Shown here one piece after another: positions 8,397-17,008 of a DNA stretch of 64,000 bases; positions within the stretch are counted from its first letter, which is position 1; each line of letters begins with the position of its first letter. Source of the DNA: Phycisphaerales bacterium (lineage in GTDB: Bacteria; Planctomycetota; Phycisphaerae; Phycisphaerales; SM1A02); NCBI GenBank assembly GCA_014238205.1, contig JABABM010000002.1, forward strand, positions 141,321-205,320. The letters run 5' to 3'. The notes beneath the pieces are model-generated. The model was not told the DNA's origin. It saw nothing but the letters and a program-made list of their open reading frames with translations, and made no database searches. Both the position numbers and the translations under genes were made by a program.

Positions 8397-9353
8397 TCAG
8401 GCACTGAGTACATCCAGGCCCAACGCCTCCGCCATGGATGAACCAAGCCGCGCGGGACTCTCGCTGACGAGAACGCCACATGAATCAAGCGCCTCCATCT
8501 TGGCGCTGGCCGTGTCATCTGCTCCACCGATGATCGCACCTGCATGTCCCATCCTCTTCCCTGCAGGAGCAGTGCGACCAGCAATGAAGGCCGCGACAGG
8601 CTTGTTCATGTTGTCACGAATCCATTCGCCGGCAAGCGTCTCATCCGAGCCACCGATTTCGCCGATCATGACGACGCCGTCCGTCTCGGGATCGTCATTG
8701 AACATCGACAACAACTCGATGAAGTTCAGTCCCTTGACAGGGTCGCCACCAATCCCGATGCAGGTCGTCTGACCGATGCCAAGCATGCTGGTCTGCCACA
8801 CGGCCTCGTATGTCAGGGTCCCGCTTCTGCTGATGATTCCGACGGCCTTGCCTGAAGAGGCGTCTTGCTTCGCCGTGTTGATATAGCCGGGCATGATTCC
8901 GATCTTGCAGCCGCCTTCGAAGGTCGAGGCGGGACCATCGCCTCCGACGTGCCGGCCTGGCGTGATGATTCCCGGGCAGTTGGGACCGATGAGGTGGGTC
9001 GCCGGGTGCTCGGTCATCTGTTCCCTGGTTCGAATCATGTCCTGGACTGGGATCCCCTCGGTAATCGCGCACACGACCTGAACCCCGGCTTCGGCTGCTT
9101 CGAGAATCGACGCGGCTGCAAATCGAGGTGGAACGAAGATCATCGAGGCAGTTGCACCTGTTGCTTCGACTGCCTCGGCAACCGTGTCAAATACCGGCAG
9201 GCCGTTCGCGTCCTGCTGGCCACCCTTGCCTGGAGTCACTCCACCTACAAGCTGCGTGCCGTAGTCAAGGCAACCCTTCGTGTGAAACGCGCCAGATGCA
9301 CCGGTGATTCCCTGGCAAAGTACACGTGTAGAACCATCAACAAGAATAGACAT
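8397..9353 (-). CDS. sucD: Succinyl-CoA synthetase, alpha subunit
   Basis: With SucC it interconverts succinyl-CoA and succinate with ATP or GTP formation in the citric acid cycle. The 318-residue protein has the CoA-binding Rossmann domain ([10 protein letters not shown] near 17-26), the GPNCPGI loop near 123-129 and the phosphohistidine loop GHAGAIIGG near 269-277. A short extra loop after the GPNCPG region ([12 protein letters not shown]) is unusual compared with the E. coli protein. AGGAG lies upstream of the ATG. No sucC is present in the window, so the two subunits are encoded apart here. Confidence 0.96.
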   Translation of the reverse strand: MSILVDGSTRVLCQGITGASGAFHTKGCLDYGTQLVGGVTPGKGGQQDANGLPVFDTVAEAVEATGATASMIFVPPRFAAASILEAAEAGVQVVCAITEGIPVQDMIRTREQMTEHPATHLIGPNCPGIITPGRHVGGDGPASTFEGGCKIGIMPGYINTAKQDASSGKAVGIISRSGTLTYEAVWQTSMLGIGQTTCIGIGGDPVKGLNFIELLSMFNDDPETDGVVMIGEIGGSDETLAGEWIRDNMNKPVAAFIAGRTAPAGKRMGHAGAIIGGADDTASAKMEALDSCGVLVSESPARLGSSMAEALGLDVLSA

Positions 9354-9381
9354 GAACGCGGTGCTCCTCGTGAGGGCGGAA

Positions 9382-9387
9382 AGTGTA
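9382..9387 (-). promoter_or_regulatory. TACACT -10-like box of sucD
   Basis: TACACT on the minus strand lies 28 bases before the sucD ATG, leaving room for the AGGAG site. This is a conventional leader, unlike the leaderless boxes elsewhere in the window. Confidence 0.4.
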
Positions 9388-9425
9388 GTCGATAGAAGAC
9401 CGCATGCAGCAGTCCCTCTTCCAAA

Positions 9426-9782
9426 TCACCCGTCCGCCTGATTCACCGGGCTTTCGAGGTTGATTCCGATTCGGCTGAGTATTCGCTTCTCGATCCTCCA
9501 GAAGTATGCAAACTGCCCGAAGAGTGCTCCTATGGCGACGAGGATCACCTGGTAGACAAGCAACATTCCAAGAATACGAATCGGCCAGTAGACCACTCCA
9601 TGCATCATGTCGGGTGAGACTCCCAGCAGGACCAGCAGTGGCCTCGAAAGCAGCATGGAAAGTGATCCCGTGATACCGAAGACGATGAAGACAATCACCA
9701 GCTGGGTCGTGGATTCAACCTTGAAGATGCGATTCAGAGTTTCCATTCCCGGACTGTACATGCCATTGAACTTCTTGACCAT
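9426..9782 (-). CDS. Small inner-membrane protein (DUF6787-like)
   Basis: 118 residues with two long hydrophobic segments at about 25-50 and 65-95, separated by a short loop. The arrangement resembles small two-helix membrane proteins of the DUF6787 type; the family name is a tentative match from memory. It stands alone between sucD and the divergent purM, 53 bases from the latter. Function unknown. Confidence 0.7.
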   Translation of the reverse strand: MVKKFNGMYSPGMETLNRIFKVESTTQLVIVFIVFGITGSLSMLLSRPLLVLLGVSPDMMHGVVYWPIRILGMLLVYQVILVAIGALFGQFAYFWRIEKRILSRIGINLESPVNQADG

Positions 9783-9820
9783 GCCTGCTTCTCTCTCGAG
9801 GTTTCAAGGGCTGAATGGGC

Positions 9821-9826
9821 TACACT
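9821..9826 (+). promoter_or_regulatory. TACACT -10-like box of purM
   Basis: TACACT ends 9 bases before the purM ATG at 9836. No Shine-Dalgarno sequence fits in between, so the leader would be at most about 3 bases. Confidence 0.5.
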
Positions 9827-9835
9827 GCGTGGACC

Positions 9836-10933
9836 ATGACGGCCGTCGAACAACCTGACACCGGCCTGACCTACGAGCAGTCCGGCGTCAACATCCAGGC
9901 AGGCGATGAGCTTGTCGAGCATATCCGGAGCATCGTTACCAGGACCCACAGTCCGCGTGTACTCGGGCCCCACGGTGCTTTTGCAGGGATGTTCCGCCTG
10001 GACTTCAATGAGAAGATCTTCAAGCGGAACTACAAGGAGCCCGTCCTCGTCTCATGCACCGATGGCGTTGGAACGAAGCTGAAGATCGCGACGACGCTTG
10101 GGATTGTCGACACTGTCGGACTTGACTGCGTGGCGATGAATGTCAATGACCTGATTGTCCAGGGTGCAGAGCCCCTCTTCTTCCTTGATTACATCGGTCT
10201 TCATTCCCAGGATCCGAGGGAAACAGCAAAGATCATCGAAGGGGTGGCTCGTGGATGCGAACTTGCAGACTGTGCTCTCATCGGAGGTGAGTGTGCCGAG
10301 ATGCCTGACATCTACGGACCCGGAGAATTCGATCTGGTTGGATTCTCTGTCGGCGTCGTTGAGTTGGAACGTGCCATTGATCCCAGTCGCGTGCAGCCCG
10401 GTGATGTCCTGATCGGCCTTGCCAGCAGCGGCATTCATTCAAACGGGTATACGCTTGTCCGTGCGATCATCGATTCCGCAGGGCTCGACCTGAAGTCGGT
10501 TCATGAAGATGGGCAGAATCGTTCTGGTGAAACACGAACCCTGGGTGAAGTGCTCCTGGAACCCACGAGAATCTACGCCCGGTCGATTACCCACCTGCTC
10601 AGGCACTACAAGGTGAAGAAGATCATCTCGATGATGGCTCACATCACTGGCGGGGGACTCCCGGGGAACCTTCCACGTGTCCTGCTGGACGATATCGATG
10701 CCGTCATCAAGCGGGACAGTTGGACCATCCCGCCCATATTCGACTTCCTGGCCCGGCACGGGAATGTTGAACCTGACGAGATGGATCGCGTATTCAACAT
10801 GGGAATCGGATATGTCCTTGCCGTACGACCCGCATTCGTCGATTCGATCATCAAGCAGTTGACCAAGGATGGTGAAGAAGCAATGGTCATCGGCAGCATA
10901 GAAAAGGGCCAGGGCCGGCTGCGGTGGGCCTGA
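9836..10933 (+). CDS. purM: Phosphoribosylformylglycinamidine cyclo-ligase (AIR synthetase)
   Basis: PurM closes the imidazole ring of aminoimidazole ribotide with ATP, step five of purine synthesis. The 365-residue protein has the family length and motifs: TYEQSGVNI near 12-20, SCTDGVGTK near 71-79, the VNDL motif near 98-103, IGGECAEMP near 148-156 and the SSGIHSNGY loop near 195-203. The ATG at 9836 is preferred to 9815 because the earlier codon lies upstream of the -10 box and adds nothing conserved. No other pur genes are adjacent. Confidence 0.97.
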   Translation: MTAVEQPDTGLTYEQSGVNIQAGDELVEHIRSIVTRTHSPRVLGPHGAFAGMFRLDFNEKIFKRNYKEPVLVSCTDGVGTKLKIATTLGIVDTVGLDCVAMNVNDLIVQGAEPLFFLDYIGLHSQDPRETAKIIEGVARGCELADCALIGGECAEMPDIYGPGEFDLVGFSVGVVELERAIDPSRVQPGDVLIGLASSGIHSNGYTLVRAIIDSAGLDLKSVHEDGQNRSGETRTLGEVLLEPTRIYARSITHLLRHYKVKKIISMMAHITGGGLPGNLPRVLLDDIDAVIKRDSWTIPPIFDFLARHGNVEPDEMDRVFNMGIGYVLAVRPAFVDSIIKQLTKDGEEAMVIGSIEKGQGRLRWA

Positions 10934-10967
10934 GCCCCTGCCGGACGGATCTCCCTGGAGCCACTCG

Positions 10968-11795
10968 ATGATTGAAGCATTACTTGCCCTGACACTCGTT
11001 GCACCAGGCGTGGTTGCCGAAGACGGGCCCACGGCGCAGGAGGTCATCGCACAGGCAAAGGCTCCGCTTGGTTTCAATGTCGCAACAGGGGCCTGGCTCA
11101 TACGACTCCGTGGAAACTCCTCCTTCGGCGGCTCGCAGGAACTTTCCCTCGACGACCAATTGGGCATGGATGACAGGGAAACCACGTTCCGTGGAGAGTT
11201 CCGGGTAGGGCGAGACGATTGGGGTGTCTGGATCATGGGGGCCGACTTCGACACCTCATCCTCGGGTTCCTTCGATACCGCGGGATCCTGGGATGGTGCT
11301 GCATTTTCCGTGGGCGATCCGTTCCGATCGAGTTTCGACATGATGAACATTGCCGTCGAGGGGCAATGGAATCCACTCGACCTGATCGGTGAAGCAAACA
11401 CGCACATACCCATGTTCCTCACTGTCGGCCCGCACCTTGGAATCCTCTACAGCGACATCAAGCAACACCTCTCCTTCAACAACACGGCATCAGAGGAGCA
11501 GGGCGAGTTCACTTCCCTCTACGCGGGCGGACAGGCGATCATCCGAATGGACACGATGGACCGACTGCCGTGGTTGCAGAAGATCGAATTCCGTGCAGGT
11601 GGGGGATTCGGGGCAGCTCTTGGGCATGACGGGGGAACAATGTTCCACGCCCGTGCCGACATGCGATTCTATTTCATGAAGAACTTTGCGGTGCTCTTCG
11701 GCTATCGACTCCTTGAACTCAATGTTGAAAAGGGTGACTGGAAGCCCTCGCCCAGTCTCCAGGGACTTTTTGTAGGCGCATCAATCGAGTTCTGA
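10968..11795 (+). CDS. Outer-membrane beta-barrel-like protein
   Basis: 275 residues with an N-terminal signal peptide (cleavage likely after ALA/VVAEDG at about residue 18) and repeated amphipathic beta-strand patterns through the rest. The last residue is Phe preceded by alternating hydrophobics (GASIEF), the typical BAM recognition end of outer-membrane barrels. No enzyme motif is visible. GGAG lies 9 bases before the ATG. It follows purM by 34 bases and precedes a phosphoesterase by 9, so it may be in one transcript with both. Specific role unknown. Confidence 0.75.
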   Translation: MIEALLALTLVAPGVVAEDGPTAQEVIAQAKAPLGFNVATGAWLIRLRGNSSFGGSQELSLDDQLGMDDRETTFRGEFRVGRDDWGVWIMGADFDTSSSGSFDTAGSWDGAAFSVGDPFRSSFDMMNIAVEGQWNPLDLIGEANTHIPMFLTVGPHLGILYSDIKQHLSFNNTASEEQGEFTSLYAGGQAIIRMDTMDRLPWLQKIEFRAGGGFGAALGHDGGTMFHARADMRFYFMKNFAVLFGYRLLELNVEKGDWKPSPSLQGLFVGASIEF

Positions 11796-11804
11796 GGTCC
11801 GGCC

Positions 11805-12668
11805 ATGGCAAAGAGGCGAACTTCTCGAAGCAGTCATTACCGCCGCGCCCGACTCAGGCACTTTTTCCTCACACGAGGCCTGAACAGGATCAGCGGCGAT
11901 CGTCTTCGGCAGCGACGCCGTTCCGATGGCGTCCAGTTGAGGGAACTCCGGGTCGACATTCCAGGGTGGCCCGTTGAACTTGACGGGTTGAGTATTGCCC
12001 ATGTCAGCGACCTTCACATCGGTGACCTGATGTCAGTCAATGACGCCGTACGGATCATCGAATCCCTTGGAGACATGAATCCAGACGTAGTCTGCAACAC
12101 GGGTGATGTAGTCGACCTGGACTGCTTGAACCTTTCCTCCTTCTTCCAGGCAACGGCTGCATTGCAACCGTCCCTGGGCAATTACCTCGTTCTTGGAAAC
12201 CACGATGAACTTGATGACCCTGCTTCCGTGGCTTCGCAGGCCGAGGAAGCCGGCATCAGCGTTCTCAGGAACACCGTTGCCACGGCCAGTGACGGCGAGC
12301 GAACCCTCCGTGTCGGTGGGATCGATTGGGCACGGTCATCGTCTGCATGCCGGGATCAAGTCAATGCAGCAGGGGCGGGGAATATCGACCTGCTCCTTTC
12401 CCACAACCCAAAGGCGTTTGATCGTGCTGCGGAACTTGGCATACCCCTGACACTCTCCGGGCACACGCACGGCGGGCAGATCGCACGGAAAAATCGACCG
12501 AATGCGAATCTCGCGCTCGCCATGACGCATCGAAGAAATGCAGGCCTGTATGAGAAAGGTGACAGCCGACTCTTCGTCACGGTTGGAGCCGGCGACCTGT
12601 TTCCCCTGCGAATGAACTGCCCGGCGGAAATCGTGCTTCTCAGGATTCACCGTCTCGAAGCCGGTTGA
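11805..12668 (+). CDS. Metallophosphoesterase (YkuE/YaeI type)
   Basis: Calcineurin-like phosphoesterase of 287 residues. The metal-binding blocks appear in order: SDLHIGD near 67-73, NTGDVVD near 98-104, GNHDELDD near 131-138, LLSHNPK near 197-203 and SGHTHGGQI near 218-226. This block set matches the YaeI/YkuE lipid-phosphatase branch, but the N-terminus is Arg-rich with no clear membrane helix or signal. Its 3' end overlaps the convergent rdgB gene by 29 bases. Confidence 0.9.
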   Translation: MAKRRTSRSSHYRRARLRHFFLTRGLNRISGDRLRQRRRSDGVQLRELRVDIPGWPVELDGLSIAHVSDLHIGDLMSVNDAVRIIESLGDMNPDVVCNTGDVVDLDCLNLSSFFQATAALQPSLGNYLVLGNHDELDDPASVASQAEEAGISVLRNTVATASDGERTLRVGGIDWARSSSACRDQVNAAGAGNIDLLLSHNPKAFDRAAELGIPLTLSGHTHGGQIARKNRPNANLALAMTHRRNAGLYEKGDSRLFVTVGAGDLFPLRMNCPAEIVLLRIHRLEAG

Positions 12669-13272
12669 GTTCAAGAGCCATCGCCCTGGCTGCCGACCCA
12701 CGATGCGATCGGGCATTCTTGTCATCAGACGCCAGCTCCGCGCTCGTGCATCCTTCGTCTGGAAGATACAGCAGTGGGTCATATCCAAAGCCGTTCTCTC
12801 CTGCTGGATCATCCGTGATGACTCCCTCGAATGAACCTCCTGTCTCAGCGAGAATGGACCCATCCGGGTCGGCGAGGCACATCATGCAGACGAATCTCGC
12901 TCCACGATCGGACTCGGGGATGTCAGTCATGGCATCAAGCAACTTCACATTGTTGGCTGCATCACGCTCGGCCCGGGTTCCATCGACACCGGCCCAGCGA
13001 GCGGAGTGAACTCCAGGTTGGCCTCCAAGTGCATCGACGACCAGGCCCGAGTCGTCTGCGAGGCAACGTATTCCCGTGGATTGTGCATAGCCCACCGCCT
13101 TCAACCGGGCATTCCCCTCGAAGGTGTCTTCATCCTCTGCAGGTTCTGGATACGTACCCGGGAGAGAATCAAGTCCAACAACCTCGAACCCCAGTGGCTC
13201 AAGCACCTGGCGAACCTCGGATAATTTGTGGGAGTTCGACGTGGCAAGGAGAATTTGGTTCGAGCGTGACAT
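12640..13272 (-). CDS. rdgB: Non-canonical purine NTP pyrophosphatase (RdgB/HAM1)
   Basis: Removes ITP, dITP and XTP by hydrolysis to the monophosphate, protecting DNA and RNA. The 210-residue product starting at ATG 13272 has the family signatures: LLATSNSHKLSE near 8-19, NARLKA near 53-58, LADDSGLVVDALGG near 71-84 and the GENGFGYDPLL loop near 157-167. It lies 5 bases after queF on the same strand, so the two are probably co-transcribed. Confidence 0.96.
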   Translation of the reverse strand: MSRSNQILLATSNSHKLSEVRQVLEPLGFEVVGLDSLPGTYPEPAEDEDTFEGNARLKAVGYAQSTGIRCLADDSGLVVDALGGQPGVHSARWAGVDGTRAERDAANNVKLLDAMTDIPESDRGARFVCMMCLADPDGSILAETGGSFEGVITDDPAGENGFGYDPLLYLPDEGCTSAELASDDKNARSHRGSAARAMALELNRLRDGES

Positions 13273-13277
13273 CGGGC

Positions 13278-13646
13278 TCAGCCGCGGGCCCAGTCCGAGG
13301 GCACCTTGCCGTGGCCTGCAACAATCCTGCTCCGAATGCCGCCTCGGCCCCGCCATTGCGTCACGACCTGGAGCCAATGTGGTTTCATGCACTCGACGAG
13401 ATCATCACGGATCCGATCAGTGACTGCTTCGTAGTAGATTCCCTCGTTCCTGAATGACTGGAAGTAGAGTTTCAGGCTCTTGAGTTCCACGCAGGATGGT
13501 CCCGGTTCAAATCGAATCGTCACTGTTCCGAAATCAGGATGACCCGTCACCGGGCAGACCGAGGTGAACTCCTCGTTGACATGCTCGATGAGCAGCGGGG
13601 TTTCGGTTGGAGTCGGGAAGGTGTCAAGCAGTGATGTATCCGGCAT
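13278..13646 (-). CDS. queF: NADPH-dependent preQ0 reductase
   Basis: QueF reduces 7-cyano-7-deazaguanine to preQ1 in queuosine synthesis. At 122 residues this is the short, unimodular type. Cys31 in SVCPVTGHPDFG is the nucleophile that forms the thioimide, Asp38 the nearby acid, and Glu54 with LKSLKLYFQSFRNEG forms the QueF motif. No other queuosine genes are in the window. A TATCCT box ends 7 bases before the ATG, so it seems to have its own leaderless promoter after the TPR gene. Confidence 0.96.
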   Translation of the reverse strand: MPDTSLLDTFPTPTETPLLIEHVNEEFTSVCPVTGHPDFGTVTIRFEPGPSCVELKSLKLYFQSFRNEGIYYEAVTDRIRDDLVECMKPHWLQVVTQWRGRGGIRSRIVAGHGKVPSDWARG

Positions 13647-13653
13647 GTGCGAC

Positions 13654-13659
13654 AGGATA
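13654..13659 (-). promoter_or_regulatory. TATCCT -10-like box of queF
   Basis: TATCCT on the minus strand ends 7 bases before the queF ATG, inside the 47-base gap after the upstream TPR gene. No Shine-Dalgarno sequence is present. Confidence 0.5.
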
Positions 13660-13693
13660 TCGCATAGCTGGATCCAGCTGCTGGCTGGGGTCT

Positions 13694-14749
13694 CTACCGC
13701 CGCATTTCGTACTTCAACATCAAGCTGATGACCTTGGCCTGCTCAATGTTCAACTGAAGTGATGACCGGAATGCGTCTCGCGCTTCCAGGCGAGCTTTTT
13801 CATCCGTCCTGTCACTCAGAAGCCACCTGTTCAAGGCACTGCAGCCAAGTCCGTTGTATGCACGCCATTCATCTTCATCTATTGCAATGGAGGCACGATA
13901 GGCTTCCTCTGCTTCCTCGTACTCACCAAGGCGGAAGAGCGCCCAGCCCTTTCGTTCCAGGGAAGAGCCATCCGCCCGCAGCTTCTGAATGGTGTCGGCA
14001 ACGTTGATCACCTCCCTGTATCGCTTCTGGCGTACAAGCATGTTCAGAAGATTGACCATCAACTCCGGGGTCGGCTGCATTCGCTCGGATGCCGCGACAT
14101 AGGCCTCTGCGGCATCTGCCCAGCGATCAACTCGCTCATAGGCAACGCCAAGGTTGACCCAGGCGGGTCCATTGCCTGGGTCGACTTCAACCGCCTTCTC
14201 TGCGAAGACGATGGCGTGGTTCGGCTCGTTCATCTGCAGGTAGGTTGTTGCAAGATTCAGATTCGCCTTGGGAGAATCGGGATCGATGGTCAGCGAGCGG
14301 TGGTAGGCGCGAACCGCCTCAATGAACCGCTCCAGCATCTGCAGAGCTACGGCATGGCCAAACTGGGCGTTGAAGTTTCGAGGTTCCAGTTTCGCTGCTC
14401 GTGCGAAGGCGGGTTCAGCCTTTGAATACGATCCCTGTTCTATGTAGACCTCACCGATGCCGATGTACGCAGGAGCCGAGGTCGGGTCGTCTTCAAGAAC
14501 ATCGTGGAAGAGGGCCAGGGCGGAGTCGTAATTGCCCTCTGCGGCCTGCTCGCCGGCCTTGGAAATCACCGCACTGATGGCTTCCTGGTCGACGGTTTCC
14601 GGAATCGTTCCTATCGGCTGGCGAACCTCCGGTGAACCGATGCCCAACTGGGTGCAGCCAGCGGGCAGAGTCGCTGCCAGGACTAGGATGAAGGAACGAG
14701 GCGACACGCTTCTTGTGCTCCATGTAAACGAACAGCCACCGTGCCTCAT
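13694..14749 (-). CDS. TPR-repeat lipoprotein
   Basis: 351 residues. A signal with an unusually long N-region ends in a lipobox LPAGC (Cys32). The mature part is built of tetratricopeptide repeats: at least seven 34-residue units from about 57 to 330, each with the W/L-G-Y-A-F-A-P pattern (for example PAYIGIGEVYIEQGSYSKA). TPR lipoproteins act as scaffolds in envelope complexes; no enzyme motif is present. Partner proteins cannot be inferred from the neighbours. An in-frame start further in would give a more usual signal length but no Met codon fits. Confidence 0.85.
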   Translation of the reverse strand: MRHGGCSFTWSTRSVSPRSFILVLAATLPAGCTQLGIGSPEVRQPIGTIPETVDQEAISAVISKAGEQAAEGNYDSALALFHDVLEDDPTSAPAYIGIGEVYIEQGSYSKAEPAFARAAKLEPRNFNAQFGHAVALQMLERFIEAVRAYHRSLTIDPDSPKANLNLATTYLQMNEPNHAIVFAEKAVEVDPGNGPAWVNLGVAYERVDRWADAAEAYVAASERMQPTPELMVNLLNMLVRQKRYREVINVADTIQKLRADGSSLERKGWALFRLGEYEEAEEAYRASIAIDEDEWRAYNGLGCSALNRWLLSDRTDEKARLEARDAFRSSLQLNIEQAKVISLMLKYEMRR

Positions 14750-14789
14750 CGGCCCGATCGAAGAAGCCTCTGCAGCAACAGCCGACTGA

Positions 14790-16748
14790 TCAGGCGGTCA
14801 CGAGGCCGAGGATAGATGCGGCATGCTTCGTAATGGATTCGTGATTGAGCCCGCACTGCTTGAGGATTTCACGCTCACCCTTGGCCGACTTTGGAATACG
14901 GGTCACGCACATCTGCTCGACCGTAAACGCGTCACCGGATCGGGCACAGGCTTCGGCTACAGCCGAGAAGAGGCCCCCGCCATAGTTGTCCTCGATGACC
15001 AACACCATTCCGCCATTGTCGTTGGCAAGGTCCAGAAACTCCTCCTCCTCGAATGGAAGGGAGTAGAGGTCCACGAGGGAAGCATCGATGCCCAGCTTGT
15101 CGAGAGCATCGAGGGACTTGTTGCACTCGTGCAGCATGTACCCCGCGCTGGCTATGAGGAGATCGCGGCCCTGCGTAAGTACTTCCATGCCGCCAAGCGT
15201 GAACTCGGTTTTATCGTCGTAGAGAAACTCCACGTCGGGGCGATGGGTACGCATGTAGCACATGCCATCATGCTCGGCCATTGCCATGGTCAAGCCGTAG
15301 GCCGCGTAGGCGTCGGCGGGCTGCAGGGTCCAGCAGCCCGGGTCACCATTGTGATTCCGTACGCTGCCAAGACTGCGGAACCAGGCAACATCCGGCAGGG
15401 ACATCTGGCTGGGCCCGTCAGCGGCAAGTGATATCCCGGAGTGTGACCCAACCAGTTTGATGTTGGCGCCGGAGTTCATTGCCATTTCAATCTGGTCGTA
15501 CGCGCGAGTCAGGAATTTGGCGAAGGATGAGCAGAACGGAATCTTCCCTGCTGCGGCAAAGCCGAGGCCGGCACTGATCATGTTTTGTTCCGCGATCTTG
15601 CACTCGTTGAACCGATCCGCGATCTGTTCGTCGTCGCGGAACCATTGCGCGAATGTCGAGTTGCAGACATCGGCATCCAGGGTGACGATGTTCGTGTTCG
15701 CATGACCCAGTTCCCTGAGAGCGACACCATAGGCTCGTCGTGTTGCATAACTGCCGGACTCGAGAACACCTTCCATTCCGAAGGAACGAAGGGCATCGGT
15801 GAAGTTCGACAGGGGGCGACAGGTCGGCTCGGGTTTTGACTCGATGGTCGGGGGATAGATCATGAGATCGCCGCCCTCCAGGGAACCAATGAGCGATGCT
15901 CCTGTCTCTTGAAGCTCATCGAGGGCCGTGGCGAGGCCATCACCGCTTGCCGGCTTTCCGTGCCAGCCATCGCCCTGCATCGATGGCGAACCCCAGCCCT
16001 TGGTTGTCCTTGCTACGACCGCCATCGGCCCATGGCCCCCCTCGATGAACTGGTCGAATGTCGACCTGATGGCTTCCGGATCGTGGCCATCTATATCCAG
16101 TACATGGAACCCGGTGGCTTCAAGCCGTGCCTTGATCTTGTCCGGGGACTGCTGGTCACTGACCGAGCCGGCCTGTCCATAGGCATTGCAGTTGAAGATC
16201 GGAAGGAGGTTCTCCAGGCGATGATCCATGATGTAGTCAAGTGCTTCGGTGATCTGGCCTTCCCGGGATTCGCCGTCTCCGATGATGCAGTAGATTCGTT
16301 GATCAAGACCGTCGAGTCGTGCAGCCTGCGCAAGCCCGGCAGCAACGGAAAGCCCCTGGCCGAGCGAGCCTGTTGCAGCGTCGAAGAAATGAAATCCTTC
16401 CCTTGGATTGGGGTGTCCATCCAGCGGCGAGTCGCTGCTTCGGAAACCTTCGACGTCACTCAGTGTCGCTGGGCGTAATGCATCACCTGTACCGACGGTC
16501 GCACCCAGATCGATGAACGCTGCGTAGACGGACGGCACGGCATGTCCTTCTGAAAGCACGAGTCGGTCGGAGGTCGAGTAGCCAGGATCCTCTGGAACCC
16601 ATCGCATGCTGTGGTACATGAGTACCGTGACGATCTGGCCCAGGCTCATGGCCGTCGTCGGGTGACCACTTCCAGCGGCACTGCACATCTCAAGCGCCAA
16701 GGAATCGAGTCGAATCGCCTTGGCGTGGACGGCTGCTTCAAAGGACAT
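14790..16748 (-). CDS. tkt: Transketolase
   Basis: Thiamine-diphosphate enzyme of the pentose phosphate pathway and Calvin-type rearrangements. The 652-residue single chain has all three domains: a ThDP-binding N-terminal domain with SGHPTTAMS near 27-35, LVLSEGHA near 63-70 and GDGESREGQ near 157-165; the pyrimidine domain with ECKIAEQNMISAG near 381-393; and a C-terminal domain. The residues after GDGE are closer to those of two-part and animal-like transketolases than to E. coli TktA. GAGGAG precedes the ATG by 7 bases. It is divergent from dnaN. Confidence 0.93.
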   Translation of the reverse strand: MSFEAAVHAKAIRLDSLALEMCSAAGSGHPTTAMSLGQIVTVLMYHSMRWVPEDPGYSTSDRLVLSEGHAVPSVYAAFIDLGATVGTGDALRPATLSDVEGFRSSDSPLDGHPNPREGFHFFDAATGSLGQGLSVAAGLAQAARLDGLDQRIYCIIGDGESREGQITEALDYIMDHRLENLLPIFNCNAYGQAGSVSDQQSPDKIKARLEATGFHVLDIDGHDPEAIRSTFDQFIEGGHGPMAVVARTTKGWGSPSMQGDGWHGKPASGDGLATALDELQETGASLIGSLEGGDLMIYPPTIESKPEPTCRPLSNFTDALRSFGMEGVLESGSYATRRAYGVALRELGHANTNIVTLDADVCNSTFAQWFRDDEQIADRFNECKIAEQNMISAGLGFAAAGKIPFCSSFAKFLTRAYDQIEMAMNSGANIKLVGSHSGISLAADGPSQMSLPDVAWFRSLGSVRNHNGDPGCWTLQPADAYAAYGLTMAMAEHDGMCYMRTHRPDVEFLYDDKTEFTLGGMEVLTQGRDLLIASAGYMLHECNKSLDALDKLGIDASLVDLYSLPFEEEEFLDLANDNGGMVLVIEDNYGGGLFSAVAEACARSGDAFTVEQMCVTRIPKSAKGEREILKQCGLNHESITKHAASILGLVTA

Positions 16749-17008
16749 GCGGAACTCCTCGTTCTATCCATGGCTGGCATGGGGGGGGATAGTCACAAAC
16801 TCGGCTTCGCCGGACCTCTGTAAGCCCGTGCGATGCGTTTCCTGCGCTCCATGGAGCGTGAAAGCTTCGTTGTTGGGGTCCTTTGGCCCTGGGGAGGAGG
16901 GAAGTATCGCATGGGAGCCTCGGCACGGCAACCAGTTTTGCGGGAGGAATCAGGGTTGGGGTGGTACACTCACCGTGATGTGACTCGAAGAAGAAGGGAA
17001 TGCTGCAA
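16749..17008. promoter_or_regulatory. Divergent control region between tkt and dnaN
   Basis: The longest gene-free stretch in the window (260 bases). It must hold promoters for tkt (minus) and dnaN (plus). A TACACT -10-like box at 16965-16970 points toward dnaN with a leader of about 30 bases; no matching -35 box is seen. No clear hairpin, riboswitch or small gene is visible, and no DnaA-box cluster was noticed, so this does not look like the replication origin. Confidence 0.5.

Noticed and set aside
16749..17008. Possible replication origin beside dnaN
   Set aside because: No dnaA gene and no cluster of DnaA boxes were seen in this stretch.
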